From: Linnemannia elongata
Lineage: Eukaryota > Mortierellomycota > Mortierellomycetes > Mortierellales > Mortierellaceae
NCBI GenBank assembly: GCA_036320915.1
Contig: JAXBDG010000010.1
Span: 868,001-932,000, forward strand
Direction of reading: 5' to 3'
DNA: 64,000 nucleotides
The notes below the pieces were generated by a model, which made no database searches, was not told the DNA's origin, and worked only from the letters and a program-made list of their open reading frames with translations. Shown here in pieces: positions 1 to 10,675 of this stretch (position 1 is its first letter; the number at the start of each line of letters is the position of its first letter). A program made the translations under genes and the position numbers.

Positions 1-177
1 TTGGTTGGATGGGCTTCTTCGGATCCGAGCATCAAATACATACTTTGCCCGCGCCGACCTTTTTCTGCATTGTATGCTGTCCCTTTCTCCTCCACTGCCC
101 CACTCCTATTACCGATTCACCCACCGATCCGGCTCCTCTCTGATGTTTGTCCACTTCCATCATATCCCCAGCCATTC

Positions 178-209
<32 letters not shown>

Positions 210-791
210 GCTTTGTTTTACTCTTCACATACCGCACACCTTTTCTTTCTTTCTTTCTTTCTTTCTTTCTCTACTCCCCTCCTTCCTTCTTTCCCTCACA
301 TCTGCCCCTACCAGCCATTTCCTACCCCCTTGTTTGTCGTTCACACCCGCACACGAGCCTTCTTTTTGCACCAAAGGCAATTGACCCCGACACACCTTTC
401 CTTTTTGTCCATTTTTACTACGCTCTGCTCCCTCATCTTTTTCTTTGCCTCTCTCTTCCTTTCTTCTCTCTTTCCCTCCCATCTTCACTCTCCTCGCTCA
501 GCCTCGGATCGATATCCATCCTTCCCTCTCTCCGCTCAATTCCTGACACATCTTTGCTCCGTGGGTCGGATTATCACTCTTCGGGGTCTCAAACACCGCC
601 AATCATCCCTCTCCCATTGATCCCTCCTCGGCGCCCTTCCCTCTCGCCTTCACTTTCAGGAACATACATTCGACTGTATACACCCTTTCTTCACGCCTGT
701 CGTATTGTCCCATAGAGTCACTCTGAAGCAGACAGACCCTCTCTTCACTCATTCGCTTACTCCCTCACCTCTCTGAATCACACCTCGCAGA
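1..791. other. gene-free left edge: pyrimidine-rich upstream DNA
   Basis: No gene supported. The + strand is strongly pyrimidine-rich, with two TTTC microsatellites (about 179-209 and 241-271). Open frames here are compositional artefacts made almost entirely of Ser, Leu, Phe and Pro. The stretch most likely contains the promoter and 5' UTR of the TMEM135-like gene whose ATG is at 792. Confidence 0.6.
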
Positions 792-3619
792 ATGGACAAT
801 GCATGGGAGAACTTTCTGGAGGCCATTGCTGAACTGTTGTCAATGGCCCTGACGAACAAGGAAACCGAAAAAGTCATTGCTGGCTTCAACAACTTCCAGC
901 AACGACTCCAACGTCTCAGCAGGTAAAAAAAAAAAAAAAAAACGCAACAAACAGCAAGTTGAATTGGTTGGAACAAGGTTGAAAACCCCCCCTCCCTCTC
1001 GCCTGTCGTGTGTGTTACGAAGTGGTGGGGTGTCGATAGCATAAAGTGAAAGTTTGCCTCTCTTCTTTTTTTTTCTTTTTTTTTTTGGTTACTTCTCTAC
1101 AAGATGTTTAGCGCGCTCACTCACTCACCCAACAACCTTTTTCTTTTTATGTCATTCTTTGCAATTGTAGCCATAACCTCGCAAAGCTCAATCTGGAGAT
1201 TACGGCGCAAAAGAAGCGGGTCAGCAAGTGTAAACATGAGGGCAAGACGTGCCCCCAGAACGTGACCCGAGGCTTCTTTAAAACATGGATGATCGCCTAT
1301 GTTCTCAAGTATCTCATTGGAGTGTTGCCCGCCGTCTTGACCGGCAAGGCTTTCAAGAAGTAAGTGTAAAGGGTCATAGTGGGATAAGTAAGCACGAGCA
1401 GTGAAGGACTGATCTTACCTTCCTTATTTTGTTCCGTCGTTATACCCATTTGACCAAGGACAGCAACGGGAAAGAGGCGAGGAAAATATCAAGGGGATGG
1501 CATGCTATTGACAAAGAGAGACAAGGACAAGGCATGGAAAGAAGAAAGAAGGCGATGTATTGGATTGAGACTTTGTCAGGCGACAGGATCATGATGAACG
1601 CAAGAACCATTGGAACACCATCAGTAAAGGAGACATATGTACATGGGTGTATATGCGGAGCAACACTCCTGCATGGACGTTTTCTATCAATTGAGGAACA
1701 AGAAACGAGGAAACAGGACCCTAAATCGTTGGCGATACATGGAACATGGGCCGGAGTTGACGGGTCCGGAGATATCGATGGATCGCTCTCGGCCATCAAG
1801 TTCAATTGAGGACCGGGAGGCGTCACGACGGCGTCGAGAGGGCATTCAGATGAGAACAAGGAAGGAGAAAAATAGAAAGATGTGAATCAGGCGATGAATT
1901 CGAACAAGGAAAGGACAAACGACTCCAAACAGGACACGGAACCCGTTCACATGTCAGGAAGCAACAATTTGTGGAGAGAGTCAGGGAGAAGGAGTGCGGG
2001 GGGGGACACATCCCTGCTATTTTTTTACACAAGGAAAAGTACCTCTGCCATTTCCAGGAAAGGAAACTGCCACTGACAGCACGCGTCCTTTGTTGTTCTC
2101 ACGATCATTCGCTTCATAGCCCGGCCATCTTCAAGAAGAGCGGAGGCAGCGACACCGTTGGGTTCGCCTTCTTCCTGTCGTCCTTCCTCTCGGCCTACAA
2201 GGCCGTCCTCTGTACCATGCGCTTCTACCGACCAGAACACGAGGGCGACCGACTCAACGCATTCGTCGCTGGATCCGTCGCAGGATTGACCCTCTTGCTC
2301 GACAAGAACAAGAGCCGCAGGACAGCCCTCACCCTCTACCTCTTCACACGCTCTATTCAGTTCGGATCAAGCTACTCGATGAAGAAATGGGCTGAGCACC
2401 GGGAAGCCAAGAGATCGACTCAGCGCCTCGCTCTCCGGGATGCTGTTCACTCGTCAGGAAAGGAGCACGCGCTGGTCACACGCTCAGGATGGGACGATAT
2501 CCTCGCCAAGGTCATGTCATCGTCCGCTGCAACAGTGCTGATGTCGTTGACTGCCGCGGTCAACCTCTACTCATGTGTGATCGAGCCTGATGCGATGCCA
2601 AAGTCCTATTGGAACTTCTTGATGCAGCATTCGGGTCTGCCTCAAAAGTTCGGACCCATGTTCCAGCCTCTCTTGGACGCCTTCCGGTCACAATACTTTA
2701 CCCTGCGGGAACTCCCCGGTGGCATGGAGAACATTGGAATCCCAGCCGGCGTTACGTCCAAAGACTTTGTCTCCACCAACATCTCGCCCAACATTGCGAC
2801 CCTCTACCCTAGCAACTTGCACCACGACTTCCAGCTCTGCGCCCTGCTGCACCCCTTGACTCCTTGTTCTGGTCACTCCATGGATGTCATTACAGGCGAG
2901 TTTGGACGCGCCGTCAAGATGTACGGCACTCTGAACTTTGTAAGTACACCCTACGAATCTCACGCTTGGTCAATATCGTCTGGTTGATATCTGGAGTGCC
3001 TCGCTCTCCTTCTGACCATTATATCCGACTTTCCTGCTTTGCGGTCCCGTAGATTGTCACGCTTGTCTTCCAGCACAAGAAGCTAGCCACCCAGCCCAAA
3101 GAGGTCGCCCGTCGATATATCAAGTCGACTCTGCGGTCATGTCTCTTCCTGACCGTCTATGTTTGGGCCGCCTTCTATACTCCTTGTGCTATGCGCAGGA
3201 TTTTCAAGCGGGAGAGAACTTTCATGTAAGCCTCGCTGCTCCTTTTGCACTCAATTTCATTCTGAGGACCAGCATTACATTTCTGTTAAAGTGCACAATA
3301 TTGCAAAGACTAAAGTTCCCTTCCTGAACTTGCCCTTGCATCCAATAGGTACCTCCTCAACGGACTTCTCGCAGGGTTGGCGGTGTTGATTGAGGCGCCA
3401 GGACGGCAGATGGAATTGGCCCTGTACTGCCTGCCCCGCGCTCTGGAAACCACCTGGAAGTTGATGTTGAAGCGTGGAATGGTTCGCAACATCCCCAACG
3501 GTGATATCGCTCTTTTCTGTGCCTCAATGGGAGTGATGATGACGATCTACCAGAACGATCCTAGCGTCATCAACAACCACTACCTCACCGTCCTTACTCG
3601 TGTCTTTGGACGCAACTAA
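792..3619 (+). CDS. TMEM135-like multi-pass membrane protein, copy 1
   Basis: Five exons joined by GT-AG introns in consistent phase: 792-922, 1171-1359, 2120-2939, 3053-3225 and 3349-3619, giving 527 residues. The N-terminal part carries the Cys/His element typical of the TMEM135 family (C64, H66, C71, in CKHEGKTC), followed by hydrophobic helices. The C-terminal part has the family hallmarks EAPGRQMELALYCLPRALE and IYQNDPSVI before a short tail ending VLTRVFGRN. Animal TMEM135 (PMP52) sits in peroxisomal and mitochondrial membranes, affects organelle dynamics and lipid/cholesterol handling, and is distantly related to the Tim17 family. The role of the fungal protein is inferred only from this resemblance. 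ATG 792 is the first in-frame start before the spliced frame. A near-identical gene architecture follows at 4889-7540, so this is half of a tandem duplication. Intron 2 is unusually long (760 nt). Confidence 0.85.
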
Positions 3620-4888
3620 AGGTCACAATCGCCTTACTCCTATCACGGCTCCATTTCGTTTGCACATTTTTTTTTGTATTTGAGATCATAGAGAAGCACG
3701 AAACTTCGCGCCTTCCGCTAATAAAAATGATTGTTTGTTGATAACACTTTCCCATGTCCTTGGTCGGGTTCCTTGGTAGCATGGGTTAAGAAGGCAAGGC
3801 AGTCCTGTCGATTGAAAAGAATGCATGCTATTTGTTATTTTTGAGTGGGCGACGGGGAGGAGGGGGAATGGGAAGAGACTTTTGGGAAAGGGAAGGAGAG
3901 ACGAAAAAAAAAGAGAGGGTAACTGTAGAAGAGAAGAAATGAAAGAGGAGAGAGTAGATGAAGTGGGCGAAAGTAGGACAGGTGGAAATAAGTCACCTTG
4001 TTGGTCTCAGTGATTGATCGCCCTGAAAGTGGCCTGTGCGTGTTCCCCGTTCAAAACAAATGCGTTTTCAGAGGACGGGAAGAAGGCTGTGGATAAATGG
4101 ATACCACAGCATCATCAATAGATGTATGGATAGCGGGTTGCATGGGATGGCGATCTCTCAAGTAAAATGCCAAATGAAAAACGACCGCCTGAACCATCGT
4201 TCAAGAAACCAGGACTGAGTGCCCAGAGAAAAGGAAAATGCTTTCGATCATAAAGAAAAAACGTGATCATGTTTCCAGTGCAAACGCTTAGCAGATTGTA
4301 GTGCTGCTTGAAGGTAGTAAGCGACATTCCTCCGTGTTGTGTTGTGTTTGTTAGGTTTGTGGTAACCCCCTTCTTCTCATTTAGTTAACTTTGCCTCCCT
4401 TTTTCTTCCGTCCTATCCTTGCTTTCCTCCACTCTCTCTCACACTCTCCGCCATCCCTCGACAATCTATCCTTTTTCTTCACCCTCCCCTTTATCTACTA
4501 CGAGCCATTCCCATTTTTGAGAGCAAGGCGAAGATCCAAAGAGAATCGACTCCTTTGCTGCTGGCTTTGCTATGACAATAATCCCCATCTTGCTTGAAGC
4601 TGTCTCTATCTATCTATCTATCTCTCTCTCTCTCTCGGGGATTATTGCTGCCTCCCTTGCTTCCCGTCCATCCTTCTTTGCCCTCTTCAGCTATGGTCCC
4701 CTTCAGGGACCAGAAAATAACTTACCCTTTGTAATTTTCCTTCACTCTCTCATTCGCTCTCTTTCTCTCCCTCATTCACTCTCCGTTTGTTTCTCATAAA
4801 TTCTCGTCACTGTTAACACCGTTTTCATTTTTTTTTTTTTTGAGCAACCGATGAAAACAACGCCTTCCTTTCAACAACTTTTATACCT
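3620..4888. other. intergenic spacer between the two TMEM135-like copies
   Basis: No gene supported. It contains the 3' flank of copy 1 and, from about 4380, a pyrimidine-rich stretch with short TCTA and CT repeats (near 4606-4640) that resembles the promoter and 5' UTR seen upstream of other genes here. No open frame shows family similarity. Confidence 0.55.
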
Positions 4889-7540
4889 ATGATATCAATG
4901 GACTCGACTCATATGGAACACATAAAGGGCACCACCACGGATCTTGATAATTCTCATCAAACCCTGCATCGCCTCAGCAGGTAAGCCAAAAGAAAGAAAA
5001 AAAAGAAGATTCTTCACGCACAGGACTTCATCGAGATTGAGCTTGCTTCTCAAGTGACAGTAGATCCATTATGGAAACTATATGACGATTTTGTTGGTGC
5101 CACTCGATTTCACAAACCCTGAAGAAACCCCATCGAAGTTACCCTCACCATCAGCGAACATATTTGTCTGGCCATCATAAAAACCCTTATAAAACACTCC
5201 AAACACAAACACATACCTCCTCACTCCACTTACCAAAACACTACTGCTTCATCTCCTTACTTCGCTTTGATCTCTAGCCACGATCTCCAAGAACTCACCA
5301 ACATCGAGCTCACCAAACGGAAGGAAAACAAACGGATCTTGAACAAGTGCAAGCACGAAGGCAAGACGTGTCGGCAGAATGTCAGTCAAGGATTCGTTAC
5401 CTCATGGATAATCGCCTACGTTTCCCAGTACTTGATCGGGGTTCTACCGTCTGTTTTGACGGGAAAGGCTTTCAAGAAGTAAGTGATGCGTGTGGGTTGG
5501 TTCGTAAATGTCAATCTCTTCCTTGTATCCCTTATCGTTTGTTTTTTTTTTCTTTGCGAGAAAGAAGGGAGGTAAGGGGGATCGTAGGGAAGGGAGGGAG
5601 GGAAGGATGAAGAGGGTGAAACCCGGAAAAGGGAGAGGGAGTGTGAATAAAGGGGAGGGTGAAAAAGAATACACCATGGGCATGATGGATAAGAGTCCAA
5701 GAATTGTCCAGGACAATACAACAACTAGAATGAAAGAACTTGAGGCAGGAATAGAGATAGGAGACACGGCAATATACGCGCACTAAGGTGTGCTACACGC
5801 CTGGATAGGGCGCTCACTCCACACAGGACAAGCAAACCCAAACACGTGTCGATGATGCAACGGGAGAGAAAAGAAAGGAATGACAGGACATATAACCTAT
5901 GACTTTTTTTTTTTTACGCGGAGAGATGTGTCCCTGCCGTGTTCAAAAAAAAAAAAAAAAAAAAAATCGCTTGCTTACCGCCGAACGCAACATCTTATTC
6001 TCCTCGCGACGACGATTCGTTCCAACTTAGTCCGGCAATCTTTAAAACGAGCGGAGGGCGTGATACAATCGGATTCGCTTTCTTCGTGTCATCCTATCTA
6101 TCAGCCTACAAAGCCCTACTCTGCACCATGCGACACTACCGACCTTACCACGAGGGAGACCGACTCAATTCATTCATCGCAGGATCAGTTGCAGGACTAG
6201 CGATGTGGATCGACAAGAACAAGATTCGTAGAAAGGCACTCGCCCTCTACCTCCTCACGCGTTCCATTCAGTTCGGATCAAGCTACTCGATGAAGAAATG
6301 GGCTGAGTATCGGGAAGCAAAAAGGTTGATCCAGCGCCACGTTCTCCAGGCTACGACTCTCCAGTCGTCAGAAAAGGATCTCGCATTGGACACCAAGGCA
6401 GGATGGGATGACATTCTGGCCAAGATCATGTCGTCGTCGGCTGGCGCGGTATTGATGTCGTCGTCAGCCGCAGTCAACCTCTATGCGTGCATGGTTGAAC
6501 CAGATGCAATGCCACAGTCCTACTGGAGGTTCATCATGCACCACACCGGTCTGCCTCAAAAGTTTGGACCTATGCTCAAACCCCTGTTGGATGTCTTTGC
6601 GTCACAACTGTTCGTGTTGAACGCACTCCCTCCCGGCGTAGAAAATATCGCGATCCCCGCCGGTGTCACCTCTAGGGAGTTTATTTCCACCCTCTCACCC
6701 AGCGTCGCGACTGTATTTCCGAATCATGTCCACCATGAATACCAACTGTGCGCGCTAATGCATCCATTGACACCGTGTACTGGCCATTTCAAGGATGTTC
6801 TCGCAGGCGAGTTTGACCGTGCACTCAGGATGTACGCTCCCCTCAACTTTGTAAGTCCACACCACGAAACGCATCTGTCGATATACCTTTTGTACGCTGC
6901 ATTTAGTCCTTGCATTGTTCTGTAAAGCCATTCTAACTCTATGCTATCCTGCTCTGCTACCGTTGGGTGAAATAGCTTCTGACGCTTGTCTTCCAGCGCA
7001 AAAAGTTGGCGACCCAGCCCAAGGAGATTGTACAGCGATATATCAAATCCACCATTCGGTCAAGCCTTTTCATGACGATGTACACTTGGGGTGCCTTTTA
7101 CACCCTATGTGTGATGCGCCGGATCTTCAAGAGAGAGCGAACTTATATGTAAGTTCCACGTGTTTTTTATGCGAAGATTATTCTTTTTTATATTTTTTAC
7201 TAGGCTTCGATGATGGCTTCATTATAATAACTCTTACGTCCTGATCTTACTGTCGCCAAATGATGATAGGTACTTTCTCAACGGAGTCATTGCAGGATTC
7301 GCAGTCTTGATAGAAGCACCAGGCCGACAGGTAGAGCTGGGGCTCTATTGCTTGCCTCGCGCATTGGACACAGCCTGGCATTTGATGCTGAAGCGTGGAT
7401 TGGTGCGCAATATTCCTAATGCAGAGATGGCGTTGTTCTGTGCCTCGATGGGATTAATGATGACCATCTACCAGAACGACCCAAGTGTCATAAATAATAA
7501 CTACCTCTCCGTCCTCACTCGCGTCTTCGGACGTAATTAG
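4889..7540 (+). CDS. TMEM135-like multi-pass membrane protein, copy 2
   Basis: Five exons: 4889-4980, 5278-5478, 6031-6850, 6976-7148 and 7270-7540, giving 518 residues. Exons 3, 4 and 5 are exactly as long as those of copy 1 (820, 173 and 271 nt), and every intron falls at the same codon phase, so the pair arose by gene duplication after the introns were in place. The Cys/His element CKHEGKTC is kept, as are EAPGRQVELGLYCLPRAL and IYQNDPSVI. The N-terminal exon differs most: copy 1 has about 43 residues, copy 2 about 30, with little similarity until the shared LxRLSR at the splice. The start at 4889 is the first ATG that stays open into the phase-2 donor; a second in-frame ATG lies at 4898. 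Function is inferred from animal TMEM135 (peroxisome/mitochondrion membrane) and may have diverged from copy 1. Confidence 0.83.
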
Positions 7541-8593
7541 ACCGTTCATCCTAGTTATATATCGCAGGAATCTTTTTTTTTTCTTTTGCAGGACATAGAC
7601 AATAATAGAGTAACTCGTCTTACCCCCTTCACCCACGATGCAAGGAGAGCGTTTTTTTCTTTGTTCAGATAATTGTCTTGTTTTGAATGCCTGAGTGCTT
7701 TTGTTCTCATGGGGATGTTGTTGTACTCATGTTCTACGTGATTTTAGTAGTAGGGACGAGGGAATTGATGGTTTTGGAGCACATCAATTAGCTTACCTTC
7801 TCTCGCGTTCCTTTTGTCCGTCTTATTCTACTTCTGTCCCCAAGTTGACATTGCAAGCGAACGATAATAGAAAGGGAAAGGAAGAACAAAAAAAATGGAG
7901 AAGTGAGTGGTGGAACGAAAGGGGAGTGTGGGAGGGAGTGTGGGAGTGTGCGATCATAGCATTGGGTTGTCAAGATTTTTCCTTTCTACCAGGACTGAGT
8001 CTTTCCCGATGTTTATTTTCTCACAAGAAGGGGATAATTGAGATTCGAGTATATGTTGGTGCTAGCTGGGTCTCTCTGTCGTAAAATGAAAAAAGAAAGA
8101 AGGGGTACACCTGCTCAACCCTTTTTTTCTTTCTTTGAGCGTGTTGTGTGTGTGCGATTGTTCAAATACTCCCACCTCCTTTATCGATTCCCTTTCTGTC
8201 TACATGCTATTCCTCGTTTTTGAGTCCATCATTAGCAAGCAAGTAAATTACACTCTACTGCGAGAAGGAGGAGGAAGAGAAAGGAGAACATTTAAGCATA
8301 AGAAAGACTTCCTTGCCTATTTCTTTTCGCCAATTCTTTTTTTTTTTTTATTTCTCGCCTCTTTTTTTTTTTTTTACCTCTTCAACTTTTTCTTCTTTCC
8401 TCCTATTTTGAGGAAGTCTTTTTCACGAAAAAAAAGAAGAAAAAAAGAAAAAAGACGCGTCCTTCCTATCCCCTTTGTCTTTATCTTTCTTTTGATCCAC
8501 GCCCGACATATCCTCGCTTTTTGCTCTATATCCCTCCATTAGAAAAAAACCCCCCAATACATAACTACCGAACCAACAAAAGCCTAGAAAAAT
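7541..8593. other. intergenic, no gene seen
   Basis: 3' flank of the second TMEM135-like gene, then T-rich and pyrimidine-rich DNA with several A/T runs (8337-8380, 8428-8455) leading to the ATG at 8594. No supported gene or RNA. Confidence 0.5.
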
Positions 8594-9361
8594 ATGAAGT
8601 TTATTTTGGCACCATTGCTGGCCATGGCCATGTTCGCCAGCCTGGTCAAGGCAGCAGCTCCCGACAACGAACATACGATCGACTACTCGAAATACATCAT
8701 CAAAGGCCCCACCTCGGAGATATATGCCTACTGGCCCGACAAAAAGGACTCTGACCCAAATACCCGTGTTGTAGAGCTCCTCATGCCCTCCACCGGCCGC
8801 ACTTTCCCCTACAGGCTTCACTACAAGGACCCCAAGGACAACAAGTACGACCTCTCGGTTGCGGAGGATGCCGAAGAAGCCCTCGCGGTTACTGAAGAAG
8901 AACGATCGACGATGGGAGAGATGACCGGTGCAGAGTATGATTCTATGGATCTTGATTCCAAGATCATGATGTCGGTGTACCTGGACGAGGACGACAATGT
9001 CGTGTATATGGCTCAGGGTCCCACGGTTCCGACATCGTACAAGGACATGTTGGTCCAACAAGAAGCCTTTGTCCGCCATCTTCACCGCAAGTTGGACCCT
9101 AACACGCCCGGTATTGAGGACTTGAAGGATCCCGGTTCGATTCTGGCTCAAGCCCTTTTAAACAAATTGGCCCTCGAAGGTCCTGATGCGCTTGAGGAGG
9201 CTAAGAATGACGTTACCATGGTTAAGCTCTTGGATGGGCTCTATGACTCGGTCGATGATTACTATGAGGAGAAGGCTGCGTTGGAGGCCAAGGTTGCCGA
9301 GGAGGAGAAGGAAAACGAAGGTAACAACGATTCGTTCTTCGGCTCTTTTGATTTTTTTTAA
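8594..9361 (+). CDS. secreted acidic protein of unknown function
   Basis: Single-exon frame of 255 residues starting MKFILAPLLAMAMFASLVKA, a clear signal peptide with likely cleavage after about residue 20. The mature part is acidic, with no transmembrane segment and no GPI tail. It contains many Asp/Glu pairs, a mid-protein segment rich in acidic and Met residues (EMTGAEYDSMDLDSK), and a predicted helical Glu/Ala/Lys-rich C-terminus ending in GSFDFF. I do not recognise a family. Because secretion is the only clear feature, it could be an ER-lumenal or extracellular protein. A cryptic donor at 9321 can be joined in frame to an acceptor at 9847, replacing the last 13 residues with a basic tail that ends at 9909 (see findings); the unspliced form is simpler. 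A 242-residue antisense frame on the opposite strand is a shadow. Confidence 0.75.
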   Translation: MKFILAPLLAMAMFASLVKAAAPDNEHTIDYSKYIIKGPTSEIYAYWPDKKDSDPNTRVVELLMPSTGRTFPYRLHYKDPKDNKYDLSVAEDAEEALAVTEEERSTMGEMTGAEYDSMDLDSKIMMSVYLDEDDNVVYMAQGPTVPTSYKDMLVQQEAFVRHLHRKLDPNTPGIEDLKDPGSILAQALLNKLALEGPDALEEAKNDVTMVKLLDGLYDSVDDYYEEKAALEAKVAEEEKENEGNNDSFFGSFDFF

Positions 9362-9480
9362 GCTTCCTTCTTCATTTTGGTGTATGCAACTGAATTGATA
9401 CATTGAACAAACATTTGACCCTAATGCACACTGCAAAAAAAAAAAAAAAGAGAAAGAGAGATAGAACCCCTCTGCCCATA

Positions 9481-9568
9481 CAACAACAGCAACAAACAGT
9501 TGCAATCAACAACAGCAACAAACAGTTGCAATCAACAACAGCAACAAACAGTTGCAATCAACAACAGC
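9481..9568 (+). repeat. 26-bp tandem repeat, 3.4 copies
   Basis: Three perfect head-to-tail copies of a 26-bp CAA/CAG-rich unit (9481-9506, 9507-9532, 9533-9558) and a 10-bp partial copy (9559-9568). The unit is not a multiple of three, so it does not encode a peptide repeat. It sits about 120 bp after the stop of the secreted protein gene, in its probable 3' UTR or flank. Confidence 0.95.
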
Positions 9569-10245
9569 CGCCTTCCTTCCGTCTCGTATTTTATCTTCCC
9601 ATCCCCCCATCCCATCGATCCTCTCACCCCCCTCCTCCTACCACTTTCAGCTTTTTTTTCCCCTTCTTTCTTCTCATCCCCTTTCCCTCCACAATTACAT
9701 ACACCCTTTTTGTACGCGCCAAGAAAAGGAAGAAAAAAGTCCGTTTTTGCAATTCTAGCTGGGATCGACCACAGAGACGAATCATCGACTAACGCGTCAT
9801 ATGTTGTTATCTTTCTATCGAAATGATGTTTGAACAAAACCTAATAGATGGCAAGATGGAGAAGCGCCACAATAAGCCTCGCCACGACCCTTCTCACAAG
9901 AAGAACTAAAATCAACACAATCGTAACAAACCGCAGCGGTAACAATTACTCGACAAAACAATCAACAAAAAAAAAAAATGAGGCGAGGGGGAGTGGTGGA
10001 GACGGTTAGTCAGTCCGACGTAGTAGTAGCATAAGAGATACACATCAATCGCTGAAAACGATAAGGCTAAGGCTTTAGAGAAGTGTCCCTCGATTTGTTG
10101 TTATTTTTCTCTGCTGTTGTTGTATATTGTTGAGTTGGGTTTTCATACTGAATACAGGGCTTGCTCGCGGATGAAAATGTCTGCCAATTTACCTTGCTAT
10201 GATATTTTATTTCTCATACCTTTTTGCTTTCATCAAACAAAAAGG

Positions 10246-10283
<38 letters not shown>
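10246..10283 (+). repeat. 38-nt poly-A run
   Basis: Uninterrupted A run in the convergent intergenic region. It may be a nucleosome-poor tract; no target-site duplication was noticed that would mark it as a retroposon tail. Confidence 0.9.
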
Positions 10284-10284
<1 letters not shown>

Positions 10285-10675
10285 AAGGCGGGAATGAATA
10301 GGGGTGGGTTTTCGCTCAATGAGTTTTTTTTTTCAATCATTCAAGGTGTTCTTCTTTTTTCAATCAGAAAAAGGGGGGAAAGAAAGGAGGAGAAAACAAC
10401 AAAAGGGGAACCTGAGCTTGTTCAGGGTGTGTGAAAAAAGAATCAACCTTGTTCCCATTACCATTATTGACCTTGCGTCCATTCTCTAACACATTCTATT
10501 ATCGCCACCAACATTGGCTCCTCTTCGCATCATGTTTCGGCCCTTGTTATGCTCAAAGACGGATATTCCAAGAGTTGAAAGGGTTTAGGAACAAAGAAAA
10601 AGTAAAAAGCGTGCATGTATTGTGACAATGAAATGTTAAAAAGAAAACTATGATGGGGGGAAAGAGAAGGGAGAT

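Larger units (their letters stand above)
9362..10675. other. convergent intergenic region with tandem repeat and poly-A
   Basis: Lies between the stop of the secreted protein gene (+) and the stop of the PC-esterase-like gene (-). It holds a 26-bp tandem repeat (9481-9568), a 38-nt A run (10246-10283) and a short orphan frame at 9823-9909 that may be a 3' exon. No other gene is supported. Confidence 0.55.

Noticed and set aside
5..715. 236-residue + strand frame at the left edge
   Set aside because: Composed of Phe/Leu/Ser/Pro from CT-rich DNA; all three frames are open together, a composition effect.
8423..9151. 242-residue minus-strand frame
   Set aside because: Antisense to the secreted protein gene, whose signal peptide and codon pattern are convincing on the + strand.
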